A DNA stretch of 64,000 nt from RGIG7213 sp045544195 (GCA_045544195.1 JAZPYO010000022.1:40701-104700); one strand, 5' to 3'; positions 55,115-64,000 are shown, numbered from the stretch's first letter. The notes: generated from the sequence alone by a model not told the origin. Program-made: numbers and translations.

Positions 55115-55465
55115 TCACAAATCCTTTTTCAATGATATTTCAATGCCGACGACCCCGTATTTTCTTTCATCTTCCACAGAGTAGTATTCATACATATCAG
55201 TATAGCTTGCGTTTTTTGCATCACATTCGGAATAACCGAGATCTATTGCGGAAAATGCACCGTACATCTGCATAAAGCTGTCAAAAACGTGCAAGGCCTT
55301 TATTTCGGCTGTTATCTGCCCGCCGTTTTCCGCGCTTGTGAAAACTACCGTATCATTCACAGACAGCTTTCGTCTTTTTTCGTCATACAGACGCATCTCA
55401 ATTTTTTTATTTCCAGACCTTACTGCTATAAACGGCTTTTCGCCGAGCTTCATATAGTGTACCAT
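55115..55465 (-). CDS. ASCH domain protein
   Basis: 116 residues from the ATG at 55465, which has GGAG 8 bases upstream. A longer start at 55504 would place a perfect hairpin (55491-55511) in the coding region. GEKPFIAVRSGNKKIEMRLY and KLSVNDTVVF form the ASCH beta-barrel, a PUA-like RNA-binding fold. Members are thought to bind RNA or modified nucleosides, but the function here is unknown. It follows the phosphohexomutase gene. Confidence 0.85.
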   Translation of the reverse strand: MVHYMKLGEKPFIAVRSGNKKIEMRLYDEKRRKLSVNDTVVFTSAENGGQITAEIKALHVFDSFMQMYGAFSAIDLGYSECDAKNASYTDMYEYYSVEDERKYGVVGIEISLKKDL

Positions 55466-55519
55466 AAATATCTCCGTATCATCGAACATCGCCCGCAGCG
55501 ACACTGCGGGCGATACTTT

Positions 55520-57244
55520 TTATTCTATACTGTTTATTATATTCAAAGCGGCAGATTTGAATTTTTCTATCTTCGCGTCTGCTCCCTGTTCGGTATCCGA
55601 ATTTACAAGGTAATACAGCTTTATCTTAGGCTCTGTACCCGACGGGCGAATAACTATAACATCATCGCCGCACTTGAAGTATACGGTATTTGTCGTACCG
55701 CCCTCAATGACCGTCTTCTCACCTGTTTTCATATCATACTGACACGGAACGTTGTAGTCTATAAAGGTATCTACTGCAACGTCTGCAAGCATTTTCGGCG
55801 GATCATTGCGGAGCGTGGTCATAATACGCTTCATTTTATCAATTCCGTCAAGGCCCTTCATTGCAAGATTGTCTACGCCGTCACGGTAATAGCCGTATTT
55901 TTGATATATCGCCTGCATAGCATCATACAGCGTCATTCCCTGCTTTTTATAGTAAGCTGCAACCTCGCATATGAGCATCGTGCCGACAACAGCATCCTTA
56001 TCACGCGCATATGTTCCGCGAAGATAGCCGTAGCTTTCCTCAAATCCGAACAAAAACTCCGAGAATCCGGGCTTTTCGTTGTTTTTTATGACCTCTCCTA
56101 TATACTTGAAGCCTGTGAAAACGTTATACATTTTCACGTTATTGACCTTTGCTATTTTGGAAACGAGCTCAGTTGTTACAAAGCTCTTTACAGTATATGC
56201 GCCGTTGGGCATTTTTCCTGTTCTTTTCAATGCATTTATAATGTAGTCAAGCAATATTGCTCCTACCTGATTTCCCGTCATCGTAACGAAATCGTCGCCG
56301 CATTTTACCGCTATACCTACTCTGTCAGCATCGGGGTCGGTCGCAATTATAAGGTCTGAGCCGATTTTTTTTGCAAGAGCTATACCCGGCGTAAATACGT
56401 CCTTATATTCGGGATTGGGAAAGGGCGTTGTCGGAAAATCGCCGTCCGGTGTTGACTGCTCGGGAACCATATAAAGCTTCTTGATGCCGAGCATTTCAAT
56501 AACACGGGGAACGAGCTTATAGCCTGCGCCGTGCAAGGGAGTGTATACGATCTTTATATCGTCTGCCATCTGCCTTACTGTATCAAGGTCTATCGCCTGT
56601 GCATATACGTTTTCAAGGTACGCCTTGTCTACATCCTCGCCTATTATCTCGATAATGCCGCTTTTCACGCCGTCATCAAACGGCATAGAAAGCACACCGT
56701 CGAAAATATCGGTCCTTGCAATAATATCAGATACAGTCTGTGCGTGTTCGGGAGGAAGCTGTGCGCCGTCTTCCCAATACGCCTTATATCCGTTATATTC
56801 CTTAGGATTGTGCGATGCTGTAATATTGATACCCGCAATACAGTTAAGATGGCGTATTGCAAATGAAAGCACAGGGGTAGGTCTGAGATCCTCAAATATA
56901 TACACCTTTATACCGTTCGCCGCCAGCACCTGCGCCGCGCTCTTTGAAAACAGCTCTGAATTGTTGCGTGAATCGCAAGCTATCGCAACGCCTCTTTGTT
57001 CAGCCTTCTGATCCTTTATCAAGGTTGCTATTGCCTGAGTTGCCTGGCAGACTGTAAACACATTCATTGCATTTGTGCCTGCATTCATTGTACCTCTCAA
57101 GCCCGCCGTACCGAACTGCAACGACTGATAAAAGCGTAATTTTATCTCATCGTCATTATCCTTTATCGCTATAAGCTCCGCTTTTGTCTGTTCGTCTACC
57201 TTATCTGACGACAACCAGCGTTCATAGCTTTCAATGTAACTCAT
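55520..57244 (-). CDS. Phosphoglucomutase/phosphomannomutase
   Basis: 574 residues from the ATG at 57244, the one with correct spacing to AAAGGATGG. The active-site Ser loop is NITASHNPKEYNGYK, the metal loop is ATDPDADRVGIAV, the sugar-binding loop GFEESYGYL and the phosphate-binding loop IRPSGTEPKIKLYY, all intact. The long form (about 575 residues) is the PgcA type found in Firmicutes that interconverts glucose 1- and 6-phosphate. It lies 15 bases after the TSCPD gene in one operon with pcrA. Confidence 0.95.
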   Translation of the reverse strand: MSYIESYERWLSSDKVDEQTKAELIAIKDNDDEIKLRFYQSLQFGTAGLRGTMNAGTNAMNVFTVCQATQAIATLIKDQKAEQRGVAIACDSRNNSELFSKSAAQVLAANGIKVYIFEDLRPTPVLSFAIRHLNCIAGINITASHNPKEYNGYKAYWEDGAQLPPEHAQTVSDIIARTDIFDGVLSMPFDDGVKSGIIEIIGEDVDKAYLENVYAQAIDLDTVRQMADDIKIVYTPLHGAGYKLVPRVIEMLGIKKLYMVPEQSTPDGDFPTTPFPNPEYKDVFTPGIALAKKIGSDLIIATDPDADRVGIAVKCGDDFVTMTGNQVGAILLDYIINALKRTGKMPNGAYTVKSFVTTELVSKIAKVNNVKMYNVFTGFKYIGEVIKNNEKPGFSEFLFGFEESYGYLRGTYARDKDAVVGTMLICEVAAYYKKQGMTLYDAMQAIYQKYGYYRDGVDNLAMKGLDGIDKMKRIMTTLRNDPPKMLADVAVDTFIDYNVPCQYDMKTGEKTVIEGGTTNTVYFKCGDDVIVIRPSGTEPKIKLYYLVNSDTEQGADAKIEKFKSAALNIINSIE

Positions 57245-57259
57245 ATGTTCCATCCTTTC

Positions 57260-57508
57260 TTACTGTTCCAATGCCTTTTTCAATGCACATGCAAGCTGAT
57301 CGGGGCATGATGTGTTTTTAAAGCCGCATTTAGTTCCCTGTAAAAGCGATATTACCTTATGCGCATCCATTCCCTGCACCAGCTTTGATATACCTTGCAG
57401 ATTTCCATGGCATCCGCCTGAAAAGCTTACGCTTTTTATTATATCACCGTCAAGATCAAGCTCTATCATAGAAGAGCACGTGCCCTTTGTTTTATATCTG
57501 TACGTCAT
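57260..57508 (-). CDS. TSCPD domain protein (TIGR03905-like)
   Basis: 82 residues. The name-giving TSCPDQLACALKKAL motif is at the C-terminus, after two further Cys in FSGGCHGNLQGI and TKCGFKN. The four Cys/His positions suggest a small metal-binding domain like that near the C-terminus of class II ribonucleotide reductases. The function of the stand-alone form is unknown. It lies 21 bases after pcrA. Confidence 0.9.
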   Translation of the reverse strand: MTYRYKTKGTCSSMIELDLDGDIIKSVSFSGGCHGNLQGISKLVQGMDAHKVISLLQGTKCGFKNTSCPDQLACALKKALEQ

Positions 57509-57529
57509 ATTTTCCTTTCAAAAACCGAT

Positions 57530-59929
57530 CTATATTTTCTGGAGCTTGGCATATGTTGCCATGAGCTTTTTTGTACCAACATTATCAAATACCACCTCAT
57601 AAAGCATATCAGCGCCCATCTGTGTAACGGACAGGATCGTACCGTTTCCGAATACCATATGCTTCACACGGTCACCTGCAACAAATCTTTCATATCCTGT
57701 GGATCTTCCGACCGACGTTATTTTCTCCGTTGACTTCATAAGCTCCGATGAAAGAATATTGCGCCGCCTCGGATATGCAGATGCTTCATGTGCATTTGCA
57801 GCAGCCTGCACACGCTTTGCTGCGTCGGTTTCTACATACGAATCGGGGATCTCGCCTATGAACATACTCTTTGGATTACGCTGTGTCTTACCGTAAAGCA
57901 TTCGCTCGTCGGTATGTATCATATACAAAAGCTTTTCTGCGCGCGTCATTGCAACGTATGCAAGTCTTCTTTCCTCCTCAAGCTCCGTTGCATCTGTAAG
58001 AGAAGACATACCGGGGAAAATACCGTCCTCCATTCCGGGCAGGAAAACAACGGGAAATTCAAGTCCCTTTGCGCTGTGTATCGTCATCATAACGACCGCA
58101 TCAGCCTGCGTATCGTAGTTGTCTACATCGGTAAACAGCGATATTTCCTGCAAAAAGCCTTCAAGCGATGGGGTGTCGTTTTCTTCGCAATACGTTCTTA
58201 TATTCGAGAAAAGCTCCTGAATATTCTTTATTCTGTCCTTGTCCTCTTCAAGACCCGTGGACATAAGCATTTCTCTGTAACCTGTAAGCTCCATAAGCGG
58301 ATCGTAAAGATCATAAAGCGGCTTTTCCTCAACTATGGCGCGAAGCTGAATTATCATACTTGTAAAAGCGGAGAGCTTTGCTGATACCTTAGCAAGCGCG
58401 GGAAACTCGTCGCATCTTGCCATAATATCGAATATCGATGTTGAGTGGTCGGTAGCTATCGCCTCTACTGCGGCAATAGTCGAATCGCCTATTTTACGTT
58501 TAGGCTCGTTTATTATTCTCTTAAGGCGAAGATCATCCTTTGGGTTGTTTATCACCGTCAGATAAGCCAGAATGTCCTTGATCTCTTTTCTTTCATAGAA
58601 ACGCAGGCCGCCGAGTATTCTGTACGGTATGCCGCTTTTTGCAAAAACGCTTTCAAGCGAGTTAGACTGCGAGTTCATTCTGTAAAGTATAGCACAATCG
58701 GCGAATTTCACACCCTTTTTATTGACAAGATCGCGTATCGTATTTACGATAAATCTGCCCTCATCTATCTGTGTGGGCACACGCTTTATACGTACCTTAT
58801 CACCGTCGGCGGCATCAGTCCACAGCTCTTTTCCCCTGCGTGCAACATTATTGCGTATAACAGAGTTTGCCGCCGCAAGAATATTTGCTGTTGAACGGTA
58901 GTTCTGCTCTAACTTTATTATGCTTGCATTTTCAAATGCATGATCGAATTGCAGAATATTTTTGATCGTTGCCCCGCGGAATTTATATATGCTCTGATCG
59001 TCATCGCCTACTGCCATTATGTTGAAATATTTGCTTGAAAGCAGATACGTCAGCTTGAACTGTGCGATGTTCGTATCCTGATATTCATCAACTGAAACAT
59101 ATTTGAATCTGTTTGTGTAATATCTGCGTACCTCAGGCTCCTCTGACAATAGCTTGACCGTGTTGAATATAAGATCATCGAAATCCATAGCGTTGTTTTC
59201 ACGCATTTTGTGCTGATAAAGCTCGTATATGATCGCAACGCTCGCCAATCTGGGATCCTTCGAGCCCGATATCTCCGAGGTGAATTTTTCAGGGTCCTTA
59301 AGCTCGTCTTTGGCGCGGCTTATTACATTTTGCACAAACTTCGGCACAATGACCTTTTCGTCGATATTGAGCTGCTTCATGCACTGCACGATCAGCTTTT
59401 TACTGTCATCGCTGTCGTATATGGTAAACGACGGGGAATATCCCATTTTTCCTGCGTGAGCGCGGAGAATACGGACACATATGGAGTGGAACGTGCCTAC
59501 CCACATACCGTCTGCAACATCCTGACCGAGTATTTTCGCAAGTCTTTCCTTCATCTCGTTTGCGGCTTTATTCGTAAACGTTATGGCAAGTATATTATAG
59601 CCGGGACACGGATCTACCGCAAATCTGCCAAGAACAGAACGAAGCTCTTCCTTATCTAAAATCGCGTAGCTTCTCAATTTTTCAATATCCTCTGCGGTAA
59701 TACCGTTCGGAATATCATCGGTCTCACAAGCGCATCCAAATGACATTATATGAGCTATTCTGTTCACAAGCACGGTCGTTTTACCCGTACCGGCTCCTGC
59801 AAGCACAAGCAACGGACCGCTCGTTGTGCAGACCGCCTTTTTCTGCATATCATTCAGATTTGAATACAGCTTTGCGAAAGCCTTTTGCTTTAAGGCAGAC
59901 ACATCCTGTCTGCTCACGGTAGAATTCAT
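57530..59929 (-). CDS. pcrA: ATP-dependent DNA helicase PcrA/UvrD
   Basis: 799 residues from the second of two adjacent ATGs (59929), better spaced from GGAGG. Superfamily 1A motifs are complete: Q motif LNDMQKKAV, Walker A GAGTGKTT, motif Ia ITFTNKAANEM, DEYQDTN, GDDDQSIYKFRGA, EQNYRS, motif V MTIHSAKGLEFPVVF and VAMTRAEKLL. A short C-terminal Tudor-like region (GDRVKHMVFGNGTI) would contact RNA polymerase. It unwinds DNA in repair and at stalled forks. First gene of the pcrA-TSCPD-phosphohexomutase operon. Confidence 0.97.
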   Translation of the reverse strand: MNSTVSRQDVSALKQKAFAKLYSNLNDMQKKAVCTTSGPLLVLAGAGTGKTTVLVNRIAHIMSFGCACETDDIPNGITAEDIEKLRSYAILDKEELRSVLGRFAVDPCPGYNILAITFTNKAANEMKERLAKILGQDVADGMWVGTFHSICVRILRAHAGKMGYSPSFTIYDSDDSKKLIVQCMKQLNIDEKVIVPKFVQNVISRAKDELKDPEKFTSEISGSKDPRLASVAIIYELYQHKMRENNAMDFDDLIFNTVKLLSEEPEVRRYYTNRFKYVSVDEYQDTNIAQFKLTYLLSSKYFNIMAVGDDDQSIYKFRGATIKNILQFDHAFENASIIKLEQNYRSTANILAAANSVIRNNVARRGKELWTDAADGDKVRIKRVPTQIDEGRFIVNTIRDLVNKKGVKFADCAILYRMNSQSNSLESVFAKSGIPYRILGGLRFYERKEIKDILAYLTVINNPKDDLRLKRIINEPKRKIGDSTIAAVEAIATDHSTSIFDIMARCDEFPALAKVSAKLSAFTSMIIQLRAIVEEKPLYDLYDPLMELTGYREMLMSTGLEEDKDRIKNIQELFSNIRTYCEENDTPSLEGFLQEISLFTDVDNYDTQADAVVMMTIHSAKGLEFPVVFLPGMEDGIFPGMSSLTDATELEEERRLAYVAMTRAEKLLYMIHTDERMLYGKTQRNPKSMFIGEIPDSYVETDAAKRVQAAANAHEASAYPRRRNILSSELMKSTEKITSVGRSTGYERFVAGDRVKHMVFGNGTILSVTQMGADMLYEVVFDNVGTKKLMATYAKLQKI

Positions 59930-60087
59930 CATTACCTCCAAAATTAAATGTGCCACTGATAATAACAATAGCCAATAATTGTACAGTATATCAAAATAAT
60001 TATATCATATTATAATTAAAATTTCAATAGGTAATATTTATTTTAAAAGATAGAATTTTTTTCACAAAAGGATAACTGTTCGATAGA

Positions 60088-60122
60088 AATGACCTGATGC
60101 AGTATTTTGCATCAGGTCATTC
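60088..60122 (-). terminator. Hairpin after the EEP-family gene
   Basis: GAATGACCTGATGCA / TGCATCAGGTCATT near-perfect stem, 10 bases after the stop codon, but with only a short T-run. The remaining gap 59930-60087 is A/T-rich and empty. Confidence 0.7.
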
Positions 60123-60131
60123 AAAGCTGAA

Positions 60132-62894
60132 TTATTTCAGAATGTATCTTGTGTATACAGGGTGGTGGTCAGACGGGAAATCGCCGTTTATTTTCTCGTT
60201 GCATACCTTGTAATATTTAAGATTGTAATCCCCTGCGGAGAAAAATGCATAGTCAAGAACTCTGCTGTCTGCGCCGTAGTTTGTAAAGGTTGATGCCTCA
60301 TATCTCGTTGACGCATTCTTAGCACTGTCCAAAAATCCGCTTCCAACTACCGAATTGTACACCTGTGTGCCCGGCGTATCGTTGAAATCTCCCGTTAACA
60401 ATGTGGGGTAATCGCCGTATGTGTTTACAAAGCTCTGTATTACTCTGTACTGCTTTGCGCGCAGAGCCGAAGCACCGTTGGGATGGTCAAGGTGTGTATT
60501 GATAACGAGTATACGTCTGCCGTCATCCTTTCTTTCGAGCAATGCATAGGTGAATATTCTGTTATACGAAGACTCAGAATATTTTGAAACTGAGTCAGGG
60601 GTATCCGAGAGCCATTTCGTTCCGCTGTCGATAAGGTTGAATATGTGCTTATTATACATAATGGCACTGTACTCACCATTTGTTCCGCCGTCTCTTCCGC
60701 ATCCGACTATTGCATATACGTTTCCGACATTGCTGTTGAGCAGATTTATCCATTGATTCGTAGCTTCCTGTATACCGATAGTATCAGGGGTGTACTTACG
60801 CATCATCGTAATAACTCTATCAATACGCGTTGAATTCATATTATTGCAGAAAATGTTGAATGACATGGCCTTCATTTCGCCTTTCGTGATCGTGAAAAGC
60901 TGTGTGGGGCTATATGTAAGGGTCCAAAGGCTGATGTTTGCAAGATTTGTGTCTGCACCGTCATGAGCATCCATTACCGCGTTATTTGAAAGCGCTGAAC
61001 GGAATATGAATTTATCCTCTTTGTTATAGATGAACCATCTCTGTGCATTTGAATTGTTGGCAGTATATATCTGGATATTTGTATTGTCCGCAGATGATGC
61101 ACCTGCCACATCAAGAGCCTTGTCAAACCTGTTGTTCATAAGAACATAGCTTCCGTCGCTCTGACGCTCAAATCTCCATATCTGGTCAGCTTCCTCAGAT
61201 ACGCTGTATACTATCGCATTCGGGTCAGATATTGCAAGACACTTGCTTCCTACCTTTACAGTTGCATTGAACGATGTTCCGATATTTGCGGGCTTAACGT
61301 AGCTTACATAATCCTGTGTGAGCTTTTTTACGGTAAATTGCTGAGATGACACCTTACCCGTATATTCTCCTGTATGAATGCTTGCTCCGTCAAGCGTCGA
61401 GCCGTTTTCTATTTCAAGAACGTATTTATACGAGCATTTCGGCACGAATATGTAACCGCTCTTACCCTGAAGAATAAACCAACGCTGACTTGACGAAGAA
61501 ACATTTGAATACACATGAACATTTGCATTTGACGATGCCTTTCCGCCCTGCACATCAAGATGCTTGCCCGATGCCTGACTTATTATCGAATAGCTTCCGT
61601 CGCTTTGACGGCTGAAACGCCAAAGCTGTGAGGAAACATTCGTTTCCGATCTCAAAAGCACGTTATCTGATGAAATATCAAGGTTTTTGCCCGACGATGT
61701 ACCGCTTATAGAAGCGATCATATCATTACCTATATCAAGAGCATCATCTTCCACTCTTTTTTCAAGCTCGGAAATAAGCTCAATATCAAATAGCTGCGCC
61801 GGCGTTCCGTTTGCATTATACAGCCAGATATTTGCTCCGTCTGTCAGCTCGCCCGAACATACGTCAAGAGCGAAATTGCCTTTCTTTGAGTACAGTGCAT
61901 ACGCACCGTCATCGGTCTTTGAAATTATCCAGCGTTGCTCATCTGCATTTGTATCCGCGCTGACCTTTACATTTGCCTGTGAGGCGGCTGTGCCGTCAAC
62001 TGTCAAAAGTAAGCCGGATGAAATGTGCTTTATCTCATAGCTTCCGTCGCTTTGCTTTATGAACTGCCATTTCTGCTCCGATTTCAAAGCAGTTGATTCA
62101 AGCTGTACGTTTGCATTTTCAACACCGACAGAATACTCGGAATTGCCCATTGTAATACGGGCTTCAAATGCGGTTGTTTCATTTACGGAAACATTTAATC
62201 TTTCGCTTTTTCCGTTGAATATAACATCAACATAAGTGTCGCCCGCGCTGAAGGCATTACCGTTTTTATAAGAGAAGGATATTCCGTCAGCATAGGAGAT
62301 CACCTTGCCGTTTGTATACGTTGCATTTATAAATATTCCTTTTGAGGAGAACTGCTCGCCCTCATAATAAGATGTTTTTTCAGGCGTTCCCATAATGGAT
62401 ATGCTTTCAACTGACGATGTTATGAAGTCAGACAAGGCGCTGACATCCGCACTTGTAAAGCTGCCGTTTGCATCGATATCATAGCTTTTAAGAAGAACAC
62501 TGTCTGTAATTTGAGTGTCGAGAGCCTTTTTAAGATGTATTACATCCTTTGCATTTACTGTTCCGTCGCCGTTCACATCACCGAAAATAATGACGGTTGC
62601 TGTTTCTGACATTTTACCGTCAGAATAAAGAGTTACCTTATCTCCGGTTGAAAGCGTACCGCTTTTGGAAAATTCACATTGTCCGTTAAGCAAGGATTCG
62701 ATTTTCTCGGCAGTAGAGCCAACGGGGACACCGCAAAGAAACGTTCCGCTTGAATCTCTGTCAACGAACATTGCGCAAGAATCAACGACGGTTATTTTGC
62801 CGCTTTCTTCCGTAGCGATAGCCAGCGTTCCCGCAATTGACAAAATGCACGAAACGGCGCACATCAGGGCGATCGCCCTTTTTAATATCTTCAT
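60132..62894 (-). CDS. Secreted endonuclease/exonuclease/phosphatase-family protein with dockerin and three ricin-type domains
   Basis: 920 residues. Signal peptide (1-28); small beta domain (35-103); dockerin (GDVNGDGTVNAKDVIHLKKA and DIDANGSFTSADV, 105-160); Ig-like domain (163-240); three ricin B-type beta-trefoils (about 244-376, 385-520, 526-668; repeated QxW-like SQLWRF, SQRWFI, AQRWFI); and an EEP catalytic domain (about 672-920) with FNIF, QEAT, NTHLDH, GDFNDTP and SDHHPV, so the active site looks complete. Likely a secreted phosphodiesterase, nuclease or sphingomyelinase-like enzyme targeted to glycans. Its first 240 residues are paralogous to those of the glycerophosphodiesterase at 41934-45998. 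Confidence 0.9.
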   Translation of the reverse strand: MKILKRAIALMCAVSCILSIAGTLAIATEESGKITVVDSCAMFVDRDSSGTFLCGVPVGSTAEKIESLLNGQCEFSKSGTLSTGDKVTLYSDGKMSETATVIIFGDVNGDGTVNAKDVIHLKKALDTQITDSVLLKSYDIDANGSFTSADVSALSDFITSSVESISIMGTPEKTSYYEGEQFSSKGIFINATYTNGKVISYADGISFSYKNGNAFSAGDTYVDVIFNGKSERLNVSVNETTAFEARITMGNSEYSVGVENANVQLESTALKSEQKWQFIKQSDGSYEIKHISSGLLLTVDGTAASQANVKVSADTNADEQRWIISKTDDGAYALYSKKGNFALDVCSGELTDGANIWLYNANGTPAQLFDIELISELEKRVEDDALDIGNDMIASISGTSSGKNLDISSDNVLLRSETNVSSQLWRFSRQSDGSYSIISQASGKHLDVQGGKASSNANVHVYSNVSSSSQRWFILQGKSGYIFVPKCSYKYVLEIENGSTLDGASIHTGEYTGKVSSQQFTVKKLTQDYVSYVKPANIGTSFNATVKVGSKCLAISDPNAIVYSVSEEADQIWRFERQSDGSYVLMNNRFDKALDVAGASSADNTNIQIYTANNSNAQRWFIYNKEDKFIFRSALSNNAVMDAHDGADTNLANISLWTLTYSPTQLFTITKGEMKAMSFNIFCNNMNSTRIDRVITMMRKYTPDTIGIQEATNQWINLLNSNVGNVYAIVGCGRDGGTNGEYSAIMYNKHIFNLIDSGTKWLSDTPDSVSKYSESSYNRIFTYALLERKDDGRRILVINTHLDHPNGASALRAKQYRVIQSFVNTYGDYPTLLTGDFNDTPGTQVYNSVVGSGFLDSAKNASTRYEASTFTNYGADSRVLDYAFFSAGDYNLKYYKVCNEKINGDFPSDHHPVYTRYILK

Positions 62895-63031
62895 ATACTT
62901 CTCCTCTTTTTGTATTGCTTATTAAGTATAACATTTTCAAAAACGCAAGTGTAGATATTTATTGTAAAAAATGCATTTTCAGCATTATAACAAAACAAAA
63001 TGCGAAAGAATTATGCAAACTACACAATAAA

Positions 63032-63070
63032 AATGTGCGTGCCTTGCAAAATCCGCAAAGCACGCATATT
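63032..63070. terminator. Isolated hairpin
   Basis: TGCGTGCCTTGC pairs with GCAAAGCACGCA (one mismatch), with T-rich flanks on both strands. No gene ends here, so its client is unclear. The 62895-63031 stretch is A/T-rich without a visible gene. Confidence 0.5.
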
Positions 63071-63090
63071 TTAATTGTATACCGTTTATC

Positions 63091-63297
63091 ATATGCCCGC
63101 TGTGGCATATATCACTCATCTCTGCATCAACACCGCCTGCGGTGTTACAACTCTCTGCCCCTTTTCACTTGCCGAAGGCAAACATCACTGTACCGTCCGG
63201 GCATACATCACTGCACGAAGTGCAACATCACTGCATCAACACCGTTTGCGGTGTTACGCTCCGCCCACGTGGGATGTCGTGGGGCGGGCGTTTTTCT
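63091..63297. repeat. Mini-hairpin array A (linker (A/T)ACATCACTG)
   Basis: Short inverted repeats follow one another: ATATGCC-N6-GGCATAT (63091-63110), AACACCG-CCTG-CGGTGTT (63129-63146), TTGCC-GAA-GGCAA (63169-63181), TGCAC-GAA-GTGCA (63212-63224), AACACCG-TTTG-CGGTGTT (63238-63255), and a GC-rich terminator-like stem ending in five T (63258-63295). The 10-base linker AACATCACTG or TACATCACTG occurs at 63181, 63204 and 63224. The two AACACCG hairpins share their stem but differ in the loop. Region 63298-63528 shows nothing else. Confidence 0.8.
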
Positions 63298-63528
63298 GCA
63301 TAGTCCTTGATCTTACAAGCTCCCCGCGCACTCATTCATCACTTGATATAAGGCGCATCTCCTCATTTCTTCGAAAAATCTTTTTTATCTTTTACTAACA
63401 TTTTTATCCAATTTCATTGTATCATATATTATCTCTTTTGTCAAGATTTTTTGTTATTTTATGACAAAATATCTATTTAAAAATAATTGTTCCGATTTTT
63501 ATTCGTATACACAAAAACGCCCGAGCAT

Positions 63529-63742
63529 ATGCGTGATGTCCTTAACGGACAAATCACGCATCGAGATAAACCCTGATGGGATTTTCGATATGTTGCCATC
63601 GCAACTCGATATGCCTGCGGCTCGATATGTTTGCTCCGCAAACGAGGGATTTATCTCATATCGAATTGGCGCGAAGCGACAATATATCGAGCTTGAACGA
63701 AGTGAAAGCATATCGAGTCAACGAAGTTGACATATCGACAGA
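63529..63742. repeat. Mini-hairpin array B, copy 1 (linker TCGATAT)
   Basis: Successive small inverted repeats, GTCC-TTAAC-GGAC, CCC-TGAT-GGG, GTTGC-CAT-CGCAAC, GCC-TGC-GGC, GTTTGC-TCC-GCAAAC, GTCAAC-GAA-GTTGAC and others, are joined by TCGATAT or its variants. Each unit is about 20-25 bases. The first 110 bases recur at 63890. Confidence 0.85.
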
Positions 63743-63751
63743 AAGAAAAAA

Positions 63752-63797
63752 CAGAGCAAGAATAGAAGGTTTTATATCCTTTTATCCTTGCTCTTTT
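63752..63797. terminator. Hairpin between the two array B copies
   Basis: AGAGCAAG pairs with CTTGCTCT around an A/T-rich interior that can pair further (AAGG/CCTT); flanked by A- and T-runs. No associated gene is seen. Confidence 0.4.
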
Positions 63798-63889
63798 CTG
63801 CTTGTATAAGGGTTTGGGCTTAGCCCATTTGCGTGTGACTACGTTGACGGAAGATAAAACGGATAATAAACGAAAAAGCCTTCCTTATT

Positions 63890-64000
63890 ATGCGTGATGT
63901 CCTTAACGGACAAATCACGCATCGAGATAAATCCCTAACGGGATTTTCGATATGTTGCCAGCGCAACTCGATATGCCTACGGCTCGATATGTTTGCTCCG
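63890..64000. repeat. Mini-hairpin array B, copy 2 (runs off window)
   Basis: 111 bases nearly identical to 63529-63638. The differences fall mainly in hairpin loops: TGAT to TAAC, CAT to CAG, TGC to TAC, while stems stay paired (the first also gains one base pair). The array continues past the right edge. Confidence 0.88.

Noticed and set aside
55289..56359. 356-codon open frame on the plus strand
   Set aside because: It lies opposite the ASCH and phosphohexomutase genes, is Cys/Tyr/His-rich as antisense frames are, and has no family motif.
57788..58384. 198-codon open frame on the plus strand
   Set aside because: Antisense to conserved helicase motifs of pcrA. It contains no signal of its own.
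63461..63809. Open frames across the right-edge repeats
   Set aside because: They are translations of the mini-hairpin array. The two copies differ by an indel, which would break any shared frame.
63091..64000. CRISPR array
   Set aside because: Units are variable palindromes joined by short constant linkers, with no 25-35 base direct repeats, no equal-length spacers and no cas genes.

Overview
The window looks like a chromosomal segment of a spore-forming, Gram-positive member of the Clostridia, most likely an uncultured Oscillospiraceae/Ruminococcaceae-type gut bacterium. The evidence is a yabP-yabQ-divIC sporulation/division cluster, a dnaG-rpoD operon, AGGAGG-type ribosome binding sites, sigma-A promoters with 17-18 bp spacing, a T-box leader, several lipoproteins, and very large secreted proteins with dockerin, Ig-like, ricin-type and leucine-rich repeat domains. 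I saw no rRNA, tRNA, CRISPR array, insertion sequence or prophage.

Layout. 1-4307: 5' part of a huge secreted metallophosphoesterase with Ig-like and von Willebrand A domains, running off the left edge. 4603-7157: a CDP-alcohol phosphatidyltransferase, a small membrane protein and a Gfo/Idh/MocA oxidoreductase. 7174-8434: a small cassette (lipoprotein, membrane peptide, XRE repressor) with a divergent double operator, bracketed by two copies of one terminator sequence. 8442-12239: a CotH/RCC1 surface lipoprotein. 12260-15232: a flavinylation-type group (ApbE, Gx transporter, NusG-II protein) led by an HtrA-like protein that has lost its catalytic triad. 15319-17618: a two-component system. 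17807-20084: an amidohydrolase and yabPQ-divIC. 20191-25658: a dockerin-bearing leucine-rich repeat protein translationally coupled to a membrane-anchored cohesin-like protein. 25997-27234: a three-gene regulator operon. 27465-32963: an orphan solute-binding protein with coiled-coil insertions, then rpoD and dnaG. 33169-36677: a lipoprotein, a DUF1963 protein and hflK-hflC. 36823-41803: a T-box-controlled aspS-gatC-gatA-gatB operon. 41934-46691: a giant glycerophosphodiesterase and an aquaporin. 46978-50195: DegV, a MATE exporter, and an RHS remnant with a downstream lipoprotein. 50340-55007: SulP transporter, aminotransferase, and a CNNM/CorC transporter behind a structured leader. 55115-59929: ASCH protein, phosphohexomutase, TSCPD protein and PcrA helicase. 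60132-62894: an endonuclease/exonuclease/phosphatase-type secreted protein with ricin domains. 62895-64000: no gene, but two families of mini-hairpin arrays.

The strongest signal is in aspS-gatCAB. AspRS carries the His31 typical of non-discriminating enzymes and the T-box specifier reads best as AAC (Asn), so the operon should make Asn-tRNA(Asn) by transamidation. Yet the GatA encoded here has lost its Lys and nucleophile Ser, lacks the cis-Ser segment and the usual N-terminus, and the partner GatB has Cys at the conserved tunnel Lys88. Other observations worth following are an unassigned riboswitch-like leader before the CNNM gene, the cohesin/dockerin gene pair with two further dockerin phosphodiesterases, the dead HtrA, and the hairpin arrays at the right edge.
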